NCBI RefSeq assembly: GCF_002939475.1
Contig: NZ_PKFQ01000001.1
Coordinates: forward strand, 6,073,001-6,137,000
Source: Streptomyces cinnamoneus
GTDB taxonomy: Bacteria > Actinomycetota > Actinomycetes > Streptomycetales > Streptomycetaceae
DNA length: 64,000 nucleotides
Direction: 5' to 3'
The notes below the pieces were generated by a model, which worked only from the letters and a program-made list of their open reading frames with translations, was not told where the DNA came from and did no database searches. A program made the position numbers and the translations under genes. Each line of letters starts with the position of its first letter. Position 1 is the stretch's first letter. Positions 42,938 to 51,095 of the stretch are shown here, piece by piece.

Positions 42938-44614
42938 ATGACTGCTTCCCCGGACACCGGCGCCACGGCCTTCCGGCAAGAACTCATCGAGGCCAGGAAC
43001 AGCCTGACGGCGACCCTGGACGACGCCGCGGCGTGGCAGGACCGGATCCGCACCCGGCTGCTCACCGAGAACGCCGACACCGCGTTCGGCCGGCACCACG
43101 GCTTCGGCAGGCTCCGCACCATCGACGACTACCGGACGGCCGTCCCGCTGCGCACCTACGCCGACTACGAACCCTGGATCAACAGGGCCGCCGAAGGCGA
43201 GCCGTCCGTCCTCACCCCCCAGACGCCGCGGCTGTTCTTCACCACCGCCGGCAGCACCGGCGCGCGCAAACGGATCCCGGTGACCGAAAACTTCCTGAAG
43301 ACGGTGTACCTGCCGTTCTTCCGGGCGGCCATGGGGGTCCCCGCCACCTGCTTCCCCGACGACTTCGGGCCCGGCGCCGTCACCCTCAACCTGCGCCACG
43401 ACCGGCTCGCACGACCGGCGACCACCGCCTCTGGGCGGCCCAGCCTGGGCCCCAGCCAGGCCGACCTGCGCGGCGGCTTCGGGGTGACGATGACCGAGCC
43501 CGGCGCCCTGGCGCCCTGGGCCGACCTGCCGGTCCCCGTGGACGACCGGCGCTACCTCGACAAGCTCTACGTACGCGTGCGCACGGCCGTCGCCCACGAC
43601 GTGCGCTCCGTCGTCGGCCACAACCCCTCGATGATCGCGATCCTCCCCGAACTCCTCGCACAGTGGTGGCCTGCGATCCTGCGCGACCTCGCCGACGGCA
43701 CCTACCTCGGCATGTCCGGCGGCCGCCCCGACAAGGACCGGGCGCGCGAACTGGAGCGCCAGGCGGAACGGGCGGGCGCCCCCACACCCGCCGTGATCTG
43801 GCCCCGCATCCGGCTCCTCTACTGCTGGACCTCCGGCATGGCCTCGCTCTACCTCCCCCGGGTCAAGGAGCTCTACGGCTCCGGCGTCACCGTGCTGCCC
43901 ACCCCGCCCTCGGCGTCCGAAGGTCCCGTCGGCGTCCCCGTCGACCGCCACCCCACGGCCGGGCCGCTGGCCGTCTCCACGGCGCTGTACGAGTTCGTGG
44001 ACGCCGCCGAGGACGTCCGCCCCGACAGCCCGACGCTGCTCTTCGGCGAACTGGAGGCGGGCCGCGACTACCACGTGGTCTTCTCGCACGTCGGCGGCCT
44101 CCACCGGTACGTCCTCGGTGACCTGGCGCACGTCGTGGACCACGTCCGGGGCGTCCCGCGCGTCGAGTACGCGGGCCGCAGCACCCTCTCCGACGTCGCG
44201 GGGGAGCGCCTGCGCGAGTTCCACCTCTTCCGCGCCCTGAAGGCGACGGCCTGGAGCACCGGCCTGGACGTGGTCAACGCGACCTTCCGCACCGAGGAGG
44301 AGGCGAACGGGCCGCGCTACGCCGTGGCCGTCGCCCTGCGCCCCGCACCCCGCCCCGAGGAGGTCCTCGCCTTCGGGGACCGGCTGGACCGGGAGATCGC
44401 CCGGCAGGCCCCCCGCTACGCCGCCGCCCGGGCCCGCGGCGACCTGGCCGCGCTGCGCGTCCAGTGCGTCCCCCCGTCCGCCTTCACCGCCCACTGGCAC
44501 CGCAGGGTCGCCGCCGGCATGCGCCCGCCCGAGGTCAAGGACCAGGTCTTCCTGCCGGATCCGGCGGCCTGGCAGGAGCTGTGCGAGCACGGCGGACGGG
44601 CTGACGCCCTATGA
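42938..44614 (+). CDS. GH3-family acyl-acid amide synthetase
   Basis: A 558-residue protein of the GH3 (auxin-responsive) adenylating family. It shows the ATP-binding loop F-F-T-T-A-G-S-T-G-A-R-K-R-I-P (about 105-119), Y-C-W-T-S-G-M near 300, Y-E-F-V near 350 and Y-R/H-Y-x-L-G-D (H-R-Y-V-L-G-D) near 390, in the family order. GH3 enzymes activate a carboxylic acid as acyl-AMP and join it to an amino acid amine. In bacteria they are uncommon and usually belong to specialised metabolism. Start ATG 42938 (GTG 42932 possible). Next to a prenyl diphosphate synthase, it suggests an amide-linked or prenylated product. Confidence 0.88.
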   Translation: MTASPDTGATAFRQELIEARNSLTATLDDAAAWQDRIRTRLLTENADTAFGRHHGFGRLRTIDDYRTAVPLRTYADYEPWINRAAEGEPSVLTPQTPRLFFTTAGSTGARKRIPVTENFLKTVYLPFFRAAMGVPATCFPDDFGPGAVTLNLRHDRLARPATTASGRPSLGPSQADLRGGFGVTMTEPGALAPWADLPVPVDDRRYLDKLYVRVRTAVAHDVRSVVGHNPSMIAILPELLAQWWPAILRDLADGTYLGMSGGRPDKDRARELERQAERAGAPTPAVIWPRIRLLYCWTSGMASLYLPRVKELYGSGVTVLPTPPSASEGPVGVPVDRHPTAGPLAVSTALYEFVDAAEDVRPDSPTLLFGELEAGRDYHVVFSHVGGLHRYVLGDLAHVVDHVRGVPRVEYAGRSTLSDVAGERLREFHLFRALKATAWSTGLDVVNATFRTEEEANGPRYAVAVALRPAPRPEEVLAFGDRLDREIARQAPRYAAARARGDLAALRVQCVPPSAFTAHWHRRVAAGMRPPEVKDQVFLPDPAAWQELCEHGGRADAL

Positions 44615-44790
44615 GCCGCGCCCCGATGGCTCGCGTCTCGGTGACTCGTCGCCAGACGGTCCGTGGCGCGATGGCCTGCGCCTCGACGACCTGCCGCCAG
44701 ACGGTCGGCCGCCCGGTGATCCACCGCTCGATGACCCACCGCCCGATGACACACCGCTCGTACGGCCCGGCAAGGAGCACGGCACCATGA
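44611..44790 (+). CDS. Possible bridging small protein, repetitive
   Basis: A 59-codon frame whose ATG overlaps the GH3 stop (ATGA) and whose stop overlaps the ATG of the prenyl synthase (ATGA at 44787), filling the 172-base gap exactly. The product would be basic and repetitive (R-R-Q-T-V-R-G-A and C-R-Q-T-V-G-R-P; H-R-S-M-T-H-R-P-M-T-H-R-S). Other frames of the same stretch are also open and repetitive: the frame of the prenyl synthase reads Asp/Pro repeats, so the spacer may be an expanded repeat rather than a gene. Confidence 0.3.
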   Translation: MSRAPMARVSVTRRQTVRGAMACASTTCRQTVGRPVIHRSMTHRPMTHRSYGPARSTAP

Positions 44791-45869
44791 CCATCCTGGA
44801 GACCGCCACGCCGCACATCGACCTGGGCCGGGTCCGCCAGGCCGTGGAGGACACCCTGGAGTGCTTCCTGGCCGGCAAGGCCGAGGGGGAGGACGGCGCG
44901 CGCATCGCCGCCCCGCTGCGCGTCCTGCGCGACTTCCTCGGCGGCGGGGGCAAGCGGGTGCGCCCGCTGTACTGCTGCCTCGGCTGGTTCGCCGTCGCCG
45001 GACGGCCGCCGACCACCGAGGTGCTGCGCGCCGCGGCCGGCCTGGAGCTCTTCCACACCTTCGCGCTGATCCACGACGACGTGATCGACGGCTCGGACAG
45101 CCGTCACGCGCGCCCCACGGCGCACCGCGCCTTCGAGCAGGACGGCCCCGGGCCGCGCGCGCGGTGGTTCGGCGAGAGCGCCGCGATCCTCCTCGGCGAC
45201 CTGTGCGAGGTGTGGTCCGCCGAGCTCCTGGGTGGCCTCTCCGGCCCCTCGCCCGCCTCCGCCCGGGCGGTCCTCGACCGGATGCGCGGGGAGCTCGTCA
45301 TCGGCCAGTTCCTCGACTTACGGGCTTTCGGGACCGACTTCGGCAACGTCGAGGACGCGTTGGCGGTCATCCACTACAAGACGACCAAGTACACCGTGGA
45401 ACGCCCGCTGCAGATCGGCGCCGCCATGGCGGGGGCGAGCAGCTCGGTGCTGGGTGTGTGCGCCGCCTACGCCCGGCCGATGGGGGAGGCCTTCCAGATG
45501 TGCGACGACCTGGAGGACGTCCTGCCGGACCCGGCGCGCGGGGACGCCACCGGCAACGACCTGCGGGAAGGCAAGCACACGGTCGTCCTCGCGCTGGCCC
45601 TGCGCGACGCCGGCGCCGCCGAGTCGGCGAGGCTGAGGGAACTCGTCGGCGACCCGGACCTGGACGCGGACGGCCTCGCCGAGGCCCAGGCGCTGATCGC
45701 CGCCACCGGGGCACCCCGGACCGTCAGGCGCATGGTCGTCGAGCGTCGGCGGCAGGCCCTCGACGTCCTGGCGGCCGCCCCCTTCGGCCCCGCGGCCCGG
45801 CAGGCCCTCGCCCGGCTCACCGACCTCGCCCTCCCCGGCGTCGACCGCTGGGAGGAGGCGGAGGGGTGA
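44787..45869 (+). CDS. Polyprenyl (GGPP-type) diphosphate synthase
   Basis: A 360-residue trans-prenyltransferase: G-G-G-G-K-R-V-R-P (52-60), the first Asp-rich motif D-D-V-I-D (97-101) and the second D-D-L-E-D (240-244). It condenses IPP with allylic diphosphates; chain length (probably C15-C20) cannot be fixed from sequence. ATG 44787 follows AAGGAG. Leu178 is a TTA codon (45318-45320), the fourth in this operon. It is the last gene and runs into repeat element C. No terpene cyclase is in the window, so the diphosphate may be used for prenylation or by an enzyme elsewhere. Confidence 0.92.
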   Translation: MTILETATPHIDLGRVRQAVEDTLECFLAGKAEGEDGARIAAPLRVLRDFLGGGGKRVRPLYCCLGWFAVAGRPPTTEVLRAAAGLELFHTFALIHDDVIDGSDSRHARPTAHRAFEQDGPGPRARWFGESAAILLGDLCEVWSAELLGGLSGPSPASARAVLDRMRGELVIGQFLDLRAFGTDFGNVEDALAVIHYKTTKYTVERPLQIGAAMAGASSSVLGVCAAYARPMGEAFQMCDDLEDVLPDPARGDATGNDLREGKHTVVLALALRDAGAAESARLRELVGDPDLDADGLAEAQALIAATGAPRTVRRMVVERRRQALDVLAAAPFGPAARQALARLTDLALPGVDRWEEAEG

Positions 45870-45878
45870 CCGGGACCC

Positions 45879-46011
45879 AGGGGGTGTCCGATGGGCGGGT
45901 GCGGGTCGTACGGTCCGGCGGCGGGCCGTACGCCGGACCATCCGTCCGTTCGGCCTCGCCTCCACGGCGCGGGTGACGGTGCCGGCGCAGACCCATCGGA
46001 CAACCCCCTAG
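45879..46011. repeat. Long inverted-repeat element C, between convergent genes
   Basis: Arms agggggtgtccgatgggcgg (45879 on) and gcagacccatcggacaacccccta (ending 46011) enclose a second palindrome (gtacggtccggcg...cgccggacc). It is the same family as elements A1 and B, and lies between the prenyl synthase (rightward) and cobK (leftward). Confidence 0.75.
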
Positions 46012-46040
46012 GCCACCCGGTCCGGGCCCCGCGCCGGGGC

Positions 46041-46152
46041 CGCTGGGGCCAGCGTCCGCTTCAGCCACGCGCCGGGGCCCGCTGGGGCCAAGGTCTGCCT
46101 CGGTCACTCCGCTGGGGCCCGCTGGGGCCAGCGTCCGCCTCGCCACGCCGCC
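46041..46152. repeat. Three degenerate copies of the cobK 3' end
   Basis: Units starting at 46041, 46080 and 46120 (about 33-40 bases each) begin cgctggggccagcgtccgc or close variants. They align with the native cobK end at 46161-46195 (ctcaggccagggtccgcctc). The spacer therefore arose by tandem duplication of the end of cobK. Confidence 0.7.
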
Positions 46153-46161
46153 AGCGCACAC

Positions 46162-46917
46162 TCAGGCCAGGGTCCGCCTCAGCCACTCCGCCGCCCCCGC
46201 CGGGCCGTCGGCCACCGGCACGCCGTCCGGCGCCGGCGGGCGGCGGACCACCACGACCGGGATGCCGGCCTCGCGGGCGGCGATCAGCTTCGCGGAGGTC
46301 GCCGCCGCGCCGCTGTCCTTCGTGACGAGGACGTCGATCGCGTGCCGCCGCAGCAGCTCCCGTTCTCCCTCCAGCGTGAACGGCCCCCGCTCCAGCACCA
46401 CTTCCATCCGCGCCGGCACCGGCGGCTCCGGCGCGTCGACCGAGCGGACCAGAAACCACATACCCTCAAGGTGCGCGAACGCCGCGAGGCCCATCCGGCC
46501 CGTGGTGAGGAACGCCCGTCCCCCCAGCGCGGGCAGCACCCCGGCCGCCTCGGCCAGCGAGCCGACCGGGTGCCACCGGTCGCCCGGACCCGCCACCCAG
46601 CCGGGCCGGCGGACGGCCAGCAGGGGAACATGGACGGCTGCGGCAGCCTGTGCCGCGTTGAAACTGATCGTGCCGGCGAAAGGATGGGTGGCGTCGATGA
46701 GCGCGGCCACCTGCTGCTCGCGCAGCCAGTGGGCGAGGCCTTCGGGTCCGCCGAACCCCCCGATCCGCACCTCCCCCGCCGGCAGCCGCGGCTCGGCGAC
46801 GCGCCCCGCCAGCGAACTGGTGACGCGCAGGCCGGGATCCGCGGCCAGCTCGGCGGCGAGCCGCCGGGCCTCGGTCGTGCCGCCCAGGATCAGGACGTGG
46901 CGTTCCGCGCCGCTCAC
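46162..46917 (-). CDS. cobK: Precorrin-6A reductase
   Basis: A 251-residue CobK/CbiJ: N-terminal H-V-L-I-L-G-G-T-T-E-A-R-R-L, the I-D-A-T-H-P-F-A motif (about 82-89), T-T-G-R near 138 and V-T-K-D-S-G near 210, all family hallmarks. It uses NADPH to reduce the macrocycle of precorrin-6A (or cobalt-precorrin-6A) in corrin-ring synthesis. GTG 46917 was chosen, with GGAAGGG upstream. It is divergent from cbiD at 47001 with an 83-base shared control region. Its 3' end has been copied into the downstream spacer. Confidence 0.93.
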   Translation of the reverse strand: MSGAERHVLILGGTTEARRLAAELAADPGLRVTSSLAGRVAEPRLPAGEVRIGGFGGPEGLAHWLREQQVAALIDATHPFAGTISFNAAQAAAAVHVPLLAVRRPGWVAGPGDRWHPVGSLAEAAGVLPALGGRAFLTTGRMGLAAFAHLEGMWFLVRSVDAPEPPVPARMEVVLERGPFTLEGERELLRRHAIDVLVTKDSGAAATSAKLIAAREAGIPVVVVRRPPAPDGVPVADGPAGAAEWLRRTLA

Positions 46918-47000
46918 GATGTGCTGCCCTTCCGTCGTCTCGGCTTCCCCGGCCGGCTCTGTCGGCGGCCGGGCGGCCCAGCCTACGGGCGGAGCGGTAC

Positions 47001-48152
47001 GTGACTGAGACCGAGGCCCGCGAGGCCGCCGGCGGACGTGCGGCGCAGTTGCAGCACACCGGGCTGCGGCACGGCTGGACCACCGGCGCCTGCGCCACCG
47101 CCGCCACCACGGCCGCGTACACCGCACTGCTCACCGGCGAGTTCCCCGACCCGGTGACGATCACCCTGCCCAAGGGACAGACCCCGGCCTTCGCGCTCGC
47201 CGCCGAGGAGCTCGGCGACGGCGGCCGGTGGGCCATGGCCGCCGTCGTCAAGGACGCCGGCGACGACCCCGACGTCACGCACGGCGCTCTGATCCGCGCC
47301 ACGGTGCGGCTGCTGCCGCCCGGCTCCGGGGTCGTCTTCCGGGCGGGCCCCGGCGTGGGAACGGTCACCAGGCCCGGGCTGCCGCTGGCCGTCGGCGAAC
47401 CCGCGGTCAACCCCGTGCCCCGCCAGATGATGCGCGACCACGTCGCCGAAGTCGCCGCCCGCTACGGAGCCCCGGGCGACGTGGAGATCGAGGTCTCGGT
47501 CGACCACGGCGAGGAGATCGCCCGCTCCACCTGGAACCCGCGCCTGGGCATCCTCGGCGGCATCTCCATCCTGGGCACCACCGGGATCGTGGTCCCCTAC
47601 TCCTGTTCCGCGTGGATCGACAGCATCCGGCGCGGCGTGGACGTGGCCCGCGCGGCGGGCCGCACGCACGTGGCGGGCTGCACGGGTGCGACCTCCGAGA
47701 AGGTCGCCGTCGCGGTGCACGGGCTGCCCGAGGACGCCCTGCTGGACATGGGCGACTTCGCCGGGGCGGTGCTCAAGTACATCCGCCGCCACCCGGTGGA
47801 CCGCCTGACCATCGCCGGCGGCTTCGCCAAGCTCTCCAAGCTGGCGGCGGGCCACCTCGACCTCCACTCCGCCCGCTCGCAGGTGAACAAGGAGTTCCTG
47901 GCGGAGCTCGCCCGCCGGGGCGGGGCCGGTGACGCCCTCGCAGCCGCGGTCGCCTCGGCCAACACCGGCCTGGAGGCCCTGCACCTGTGCGCGGCGGACG
48001 GCGTCCGGCTCGGCGACCTCGTCGCGGCCACCGCCCGCGACGAGGCACTGGCGGTGCTGCGTGGCGCGCCCGTGACGGTCGACGTCATCTGCATCGACCG
48101 CGCCGGCACGATCGTGGGGCGTGCCGAGGGGCGGGGGCCCCGCGACCGCTGA
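47001..48152 (+). CDS. cbiD: Cobalt-precorrin-5B C1-methyltransferase
   Basis: A 383-residue CbiD: L-R-H-G-W-T-T-G-A-C-A-T-A-A near the N-terminus, N-P-R-L-G-I-L-G-G-I-S-I-L-G-T-T-G-I-V near 180, and A-G-G-F-A-K-L-S-K-L-A. It adds the C1 methyl group and belongs to the oxygen-independent (cobalt-early) branch. It is divergent from cobK. Its presence beside a CobG, normally of the oxygen-dependent branch, indicates the mixed gene set known from actinomycetes. The start GTG at 47001 lacks a clear ribosome-binding site. Confidence 0.95.
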   Translation: MTETEAREAAGGRAAQLQHTGLRHGWTTGACATAATTAAYTALLTGEFPDPVTITLPKGQTPAFALAAEELGDGGRWAMAAVVKDAGDDPDVTHGALIRATVRLLPPGSGVVFRAGPGVGTVTRPGLPLAVGEPAVNPVPRQMMRDHVAEVAARYGAPGDVEIEVSVDHGEEIARSTWNPRLGILGGISILGTTGIVVPYSCSAWIDSIRRGVDVARAAGRTHVAGCTGATSEKVAVAVHGLPEDALLDMGDFAGAVLKYIRRHPVDRLTIAGGFAKLSKLAAGHLDLHSARSQVNKEFLAELARRGGAGDALAAAVASANTGLEALHLCAADGVRLGDLVAATARDEALAVLRGAPVTVDVICIDRAGTIVGRAEGRGPRDR

Positions 48153-48261
48153 CGCGTACGCCGTTCCCTGCAGACGTCGCGGGGCCCCGGGGCGAGCCTC
48201 GCTCCCTGAGCGCGGCTTCCGGTGCGGCGGCGTCTCCTACCGGCCGGTGCGGGGGCGTCGC

Positions 48262-49032
48262 CTACGGCTCCAGCACCGTCCGGCCGCAGCTGTCCCGGTC
48301 CCGCGTCGTGGAGTACAGGAAGCTGTCGGGGAACTGCTCTGCGGCCAGCGTGCGGCCGACGACGATGACGGCGGTGCGGACCACGCCCGCGGCCTTCACC
48401 TGGTCGGCGATGTCGGCGAGGGTGCCGCGCAGGACGATCTCGTCGGGACGGCTGGCCATGGCGACGACGGCGGCCGGGCAGTCGGCGCCGTAGTGGGGGA
48501 GCAGTTCGGCGACGACACGGTCGGCGTGGCGGGCGGCGAGGTGGAGGACCATCAGGGCGCCGCTGCGGCCGAGCGTGGCGAGGTCCTCGCCGGCGGGCAT
48601 GGGGGTGGCCCGCTGGGCGACGCGCGTGAGGATGACGGTCTGGCCGACGGTGGGGACGGTCAGTTCGCGGCCGAGCGCCGCCGCGGCGGCGGCGAAGGCG
48701 GGGACGCCGGGGACGATCTCGTAGGGGATGCCCAGCGCGTCCAGGCGGCGCATCTGCTCGGCGACGGCGCTGAAGAGGGCGGGGTCGCCGGAGTGCAGGC
48801 GCGCCACGTCGTGGCCGGCCTCGTGGGCGCGGACGAACTCGGCGGTGATCTCGTCCAGGTCCAGGCGGGCGGTGTCGACGAGGCGGGCGTCGGGCGGGCA
48901 CTCGGCGAGGAGTTCGCGGGGGACGAGGCTGCCGGCGTAGAGGCAGACGGCGCAGCGGGCCAGGGTCCGGGCGCCGCGCACCGTGATGAGGTCGGCGGCA
49001 CCCGGGCCGGCGCCGATGAAGTACACGGTCAT
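48262..49032 (-). CDS. cobM: Precorrin-4 C11-methyltransferase
   Basis: A 256-residue tetrapyrrole SAM methyltransferase (CobM/CbiF): V-Y-F-I-G-A-G-P-G-A-A-D-L-I-T-V-R-G at the N-terminus, L-H-S-G-D-P-A-L-F-S-A-V-A-E-Q near 95, and E-I-V-P-G-V-P-A-F near 123. It methylates C11 of precorrin-4. ATG 49032 follows AGGAGG, and it overlaps the cobL stop by 4 bases, so the two are translated from one mRNA. Confidence 0.95.
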   Translation of the reverse strand: MTVYFIGAGPGAADLITVRGARTLARCAVCLYAGSLVPRELLAECPPDARLVDTARLDLDEITAEFVRAHEAGHDVARLHSGDPALFSAVAEQMRRLDALGIPYEIVPGVPAFAAAAAALGRELTVPTVGQTVILTRVAQRATPMPAGEDLATLGRSGALMVLHLAARHADRVVAELLPHYGADCPAAVVAMASRPDEIVLRGTLADIADQVKAAGVVRTAVIVVGRTLAAEQFPDSFLYSTTRDRDSCGRTVLEP

Positions 49033-50285
49033 GGGTGGGCCTCCTGGGGCGGGGTGGGGCGGGGTTCCTGGGGCGGCTTGACCACCGACCACTGCGTCAC
49101 CGGCATCGCCTGCCGCCAGCCCGTGAAGCCCCCCACGGGGACGGCGTGGGCGACCGCGAGGCGGGTCAGGTCGCCGCCGTGGCGGCGGTAGCGGTCCGTC
49201 AGCAGTGCCTCGGACTCCAGGGTGACGGTGTTGGCCACCAGCCGGCCGCCGGGGGGCAGCGCCTCCCAGCAGGCGTCGAGCAGGCCGGGGGCGGTCAGGC
49301 CGCCGCCGATGAAGACGGCGTCGGGAGCGGGCAGGCCGGCCAGGGCGGCGGGCGCGGGGCCGGTGACCACGCGGAGGGCCGGGACGCCCAGGGCATCCGC
49401 GTTGCGGGTGATGCGCGCGGCCCGTACGGGGTCGCGTTCGACGGCGACGGCCCGGCAGGAGGGGTGGGCGCGCATCCACTCGATGCCGATGGAGCCGGAG
49501 CCGCCGCCGACGTCCCACAGCAGTTCGCCGGGGGCGGGGGCGAGCGCGGCGAGGGTCGCCGCCCGCACGTGGCGCTTCGTCAGCTGGCCGTCGTGCTCGA
49601 AGGCGTCGTCGGGCAGGCCGGGGGTGAGGGGGAGGCGGAGCGCGTCCGGGGCCCGGCGGCAGTCGACGGCGATGACGTTGAGGGGGTCGCCGGGCGGGTG
49701 CGGCCAGTCGTCGGCGGTGCCGTCGAGGCGGCGTTCGCGGTCGCCGCCCAGCTGTTCCAGCACGGTCATCCGGCTCGGCCCCCAGCCGCGCCGGCGCAGG
49801 AGCTCGGCGACCTCGGCGGGGGTGTCCGCGCCGGCGCTGAGCAGGAGGAGGCCCCGACCGTCGTGCAGCGCGGCCGTGAGCGTCGCGAGGGGACGGCCCA
49901 CGAGGCTGATCACGTCGGTGTCGTGCAGGGGCCGGCCGAGGCGGGCGCAGGCGTACGAGACGGACGAGGGGTGCGGCAGGACGCGCAGCCGGTCGGCACC
50001 GAGGACGTCGGCGAGGGTGCGGCCGATGCCGTAGAACATGGGGTCGCCGCTGGCCAGCACGCAGACGCGGCGGGCGGCGTGCGTCGCGAGGAGGCCGGGG
50101 ACGGCCGGGCGCAGCGGCGACGGCCAGGCGACGCGCTCGGCCGGGCAGTCGGCGGGCAGCAGGTCGAGCTGGCGCGGGCCGCCGATGATCACCTCGGCGT
50201 GGCGCAGCGCCTCCCGGGAGGCGGGGGCGAGGCCCGACCAGCCGTCGGCGCCGATGCCTACGACCGTCACGGGGGCTGGGCTCAC
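49029..50285 (-). CDS. cobL: Precorrin-6Y C5,15-methyltransferase (decarboxylating)
   Basis: A 418-residue fused CbiE-CbiT protein. The N-terminal tetrapyrrole methylase domain (about 1-205) has V-V-G-I-G-A-D-G-W and A-S-G-D-P-M-F-Y-G-I-G. The C-terminal CbiT domain (about 225-405) has R-A-A-T-L-A-A-L and L-L-W-D-V-G-G-G-S-G-S-I-G-I-E-W. Together they methylate C5 and C15 and decarboxylate precorrin-6Y. GTG 50285 was chosen (GAGG eight bases upstream); ATG 50321 is an alternative. It is the first gene of the cobL-cobM pair. No cobalamin riboswitch was recognised in its upstream 200 bases. Confidence 0.94.
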   Translation of the reverse strand: MSPAPVTVVGIGADGWSGLAPASREALRHAEVIIGGPRQLDLLPADCPAERVAWPSPLRPAVPGLLATHAARRVCVLASGDPMFYGIGRTLADVLGADRLRVLPHPSSVSYACARLGRPLHDTDVISLVGRPLATLTAALHDGRGLLLLSAGADTPAEVAELLRRRGWGPSRMTVLEQLGGDRERRLDGTADDWPHPPGDPLNVIAVDCRRAPDALRLPLTPGLPDDAFEHDGQLTKRHVRAATLAALAPAPGELLWDVGGGSGSIGIEWMRAHPSCRAVAVERDPVRAARITRNADALGVPALRVVTGPAPAALAGLPAPDAVFIGGGLTAPGLLDACWEALPPGGRLVANTVTLESEALLTDRYRRHGGDLTRLAVAHAVPVGGFTGWRQAMPVTQWSVVKPPQEPRPTPPQEAHP

Positions 50286-50519
50286 GGGAGGCACCTCGGG
50301 GTCGACTGCGATCAGGGGCATCGGCACTCTACTGACCTGCGGCGACAGCATGACGGCCGGGACCTTGTCGCACCCTGGTGCACGGTGGCGGTGGGGAGTC
50401 ACTTCCGTGGGCGCGGCGGACCCGTCCGTGCGCTCCCCCGTGCTCTCTGCGGCCGTCGTGGCCCACCGGGCGCCGGTGGGCCACCGCCACATGTTCCCCC
50501 CGCCGGACGTTGACCGGAC

Positions 50520-51095
50520 GTGAAGGGGACGAGAAGGAAAGGCGGGCGCCGGGTCAGCCGTCGGCGGCTGGCCGCGGCGTCGTTCGCCGGACTCGCGCTG
50601 GCCGGGGGGCTGCTGATGGCCACCGCCAACGGTGTGCTGGCAGTGTCCGCCGCGGGAAGCGGCGGGGCGTTCAAGCTGACGGGCGAGCGGCTGGAGGGGG
50701 ACGCCTTTCGGGAGCGAACGGACGTGATCGTGGAGCGCGACGGCACCCGGCATCCGGTCGCGGTGGTCAGTGCCGAGCGGGCCTGGGTGAAGGGCTTGTG
50801 CGCCAGTCTGCTGGTGCCCACGCCCTTCGGCCCCCTGACGCTGCGCGGCAGCGCCGGTCGGACCCGCCCCGTCCTGGCCACGGGCATCGTGATCAACACC
50901 GACCGGGTCAGGGGCGGCGACACCTCCTTCAGCGACCTGCGCGTCGGTCTGCTTCCGGAGGGCGGCGTCGGCGCGGCCACCGGTCATGCGGCGGTGGACC
51001 GGCCGGAGTTCACTTCCTGGCTGGCCACGGCCGGCACCTTCCGGATGAGCGATGTGGACGTGGGCGTCGAGGCGGGTCGACACGAGTGCTCCTGA
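50520..51095 (+). CDS. DUF6230-like membrane-anchored protein
   Basis: A 191-residue protein with a basic N-terminus and one hydrophobic segment (A-G-L-A-L-A-G-G-L-L-M-A-T-A), then a beta-rich extracellular domain ending in H-E-C. Layout and position before a small multi-span membrane protein fit the DUF6230 family of Streptomyces, whose function is unknown. The GTG start at 50520 is not strongly supported by a ribosome-binding site. It overlaps the next gene by 10 bases. Confidence 0.65.
   Translation: MKGTRRKGGRRVSRRRLAAASFAGLALAGGLLMATANGVLAVSAAGSGGAFKLTGERLEGDAFRERTDVIVERDGTRHPVAVVSAERAWVKGLCASLLVPTPFGPLTLRGSAGRTRPVLATGIVINTDRVRGGDTSFSDLRVGLLPEGGVGAATGHAAVDRPEFTSWLATAGTFRMSDVDVGVEAGRHECS

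Noticed and set aside
50286..50519. Cobalamin riboswitch before cobL
   Set aside because: Searched by eye for the conserved B12-box core on both strands here and in the gaps at 46918-47000 and 48153-48261; nothing convincing was found.
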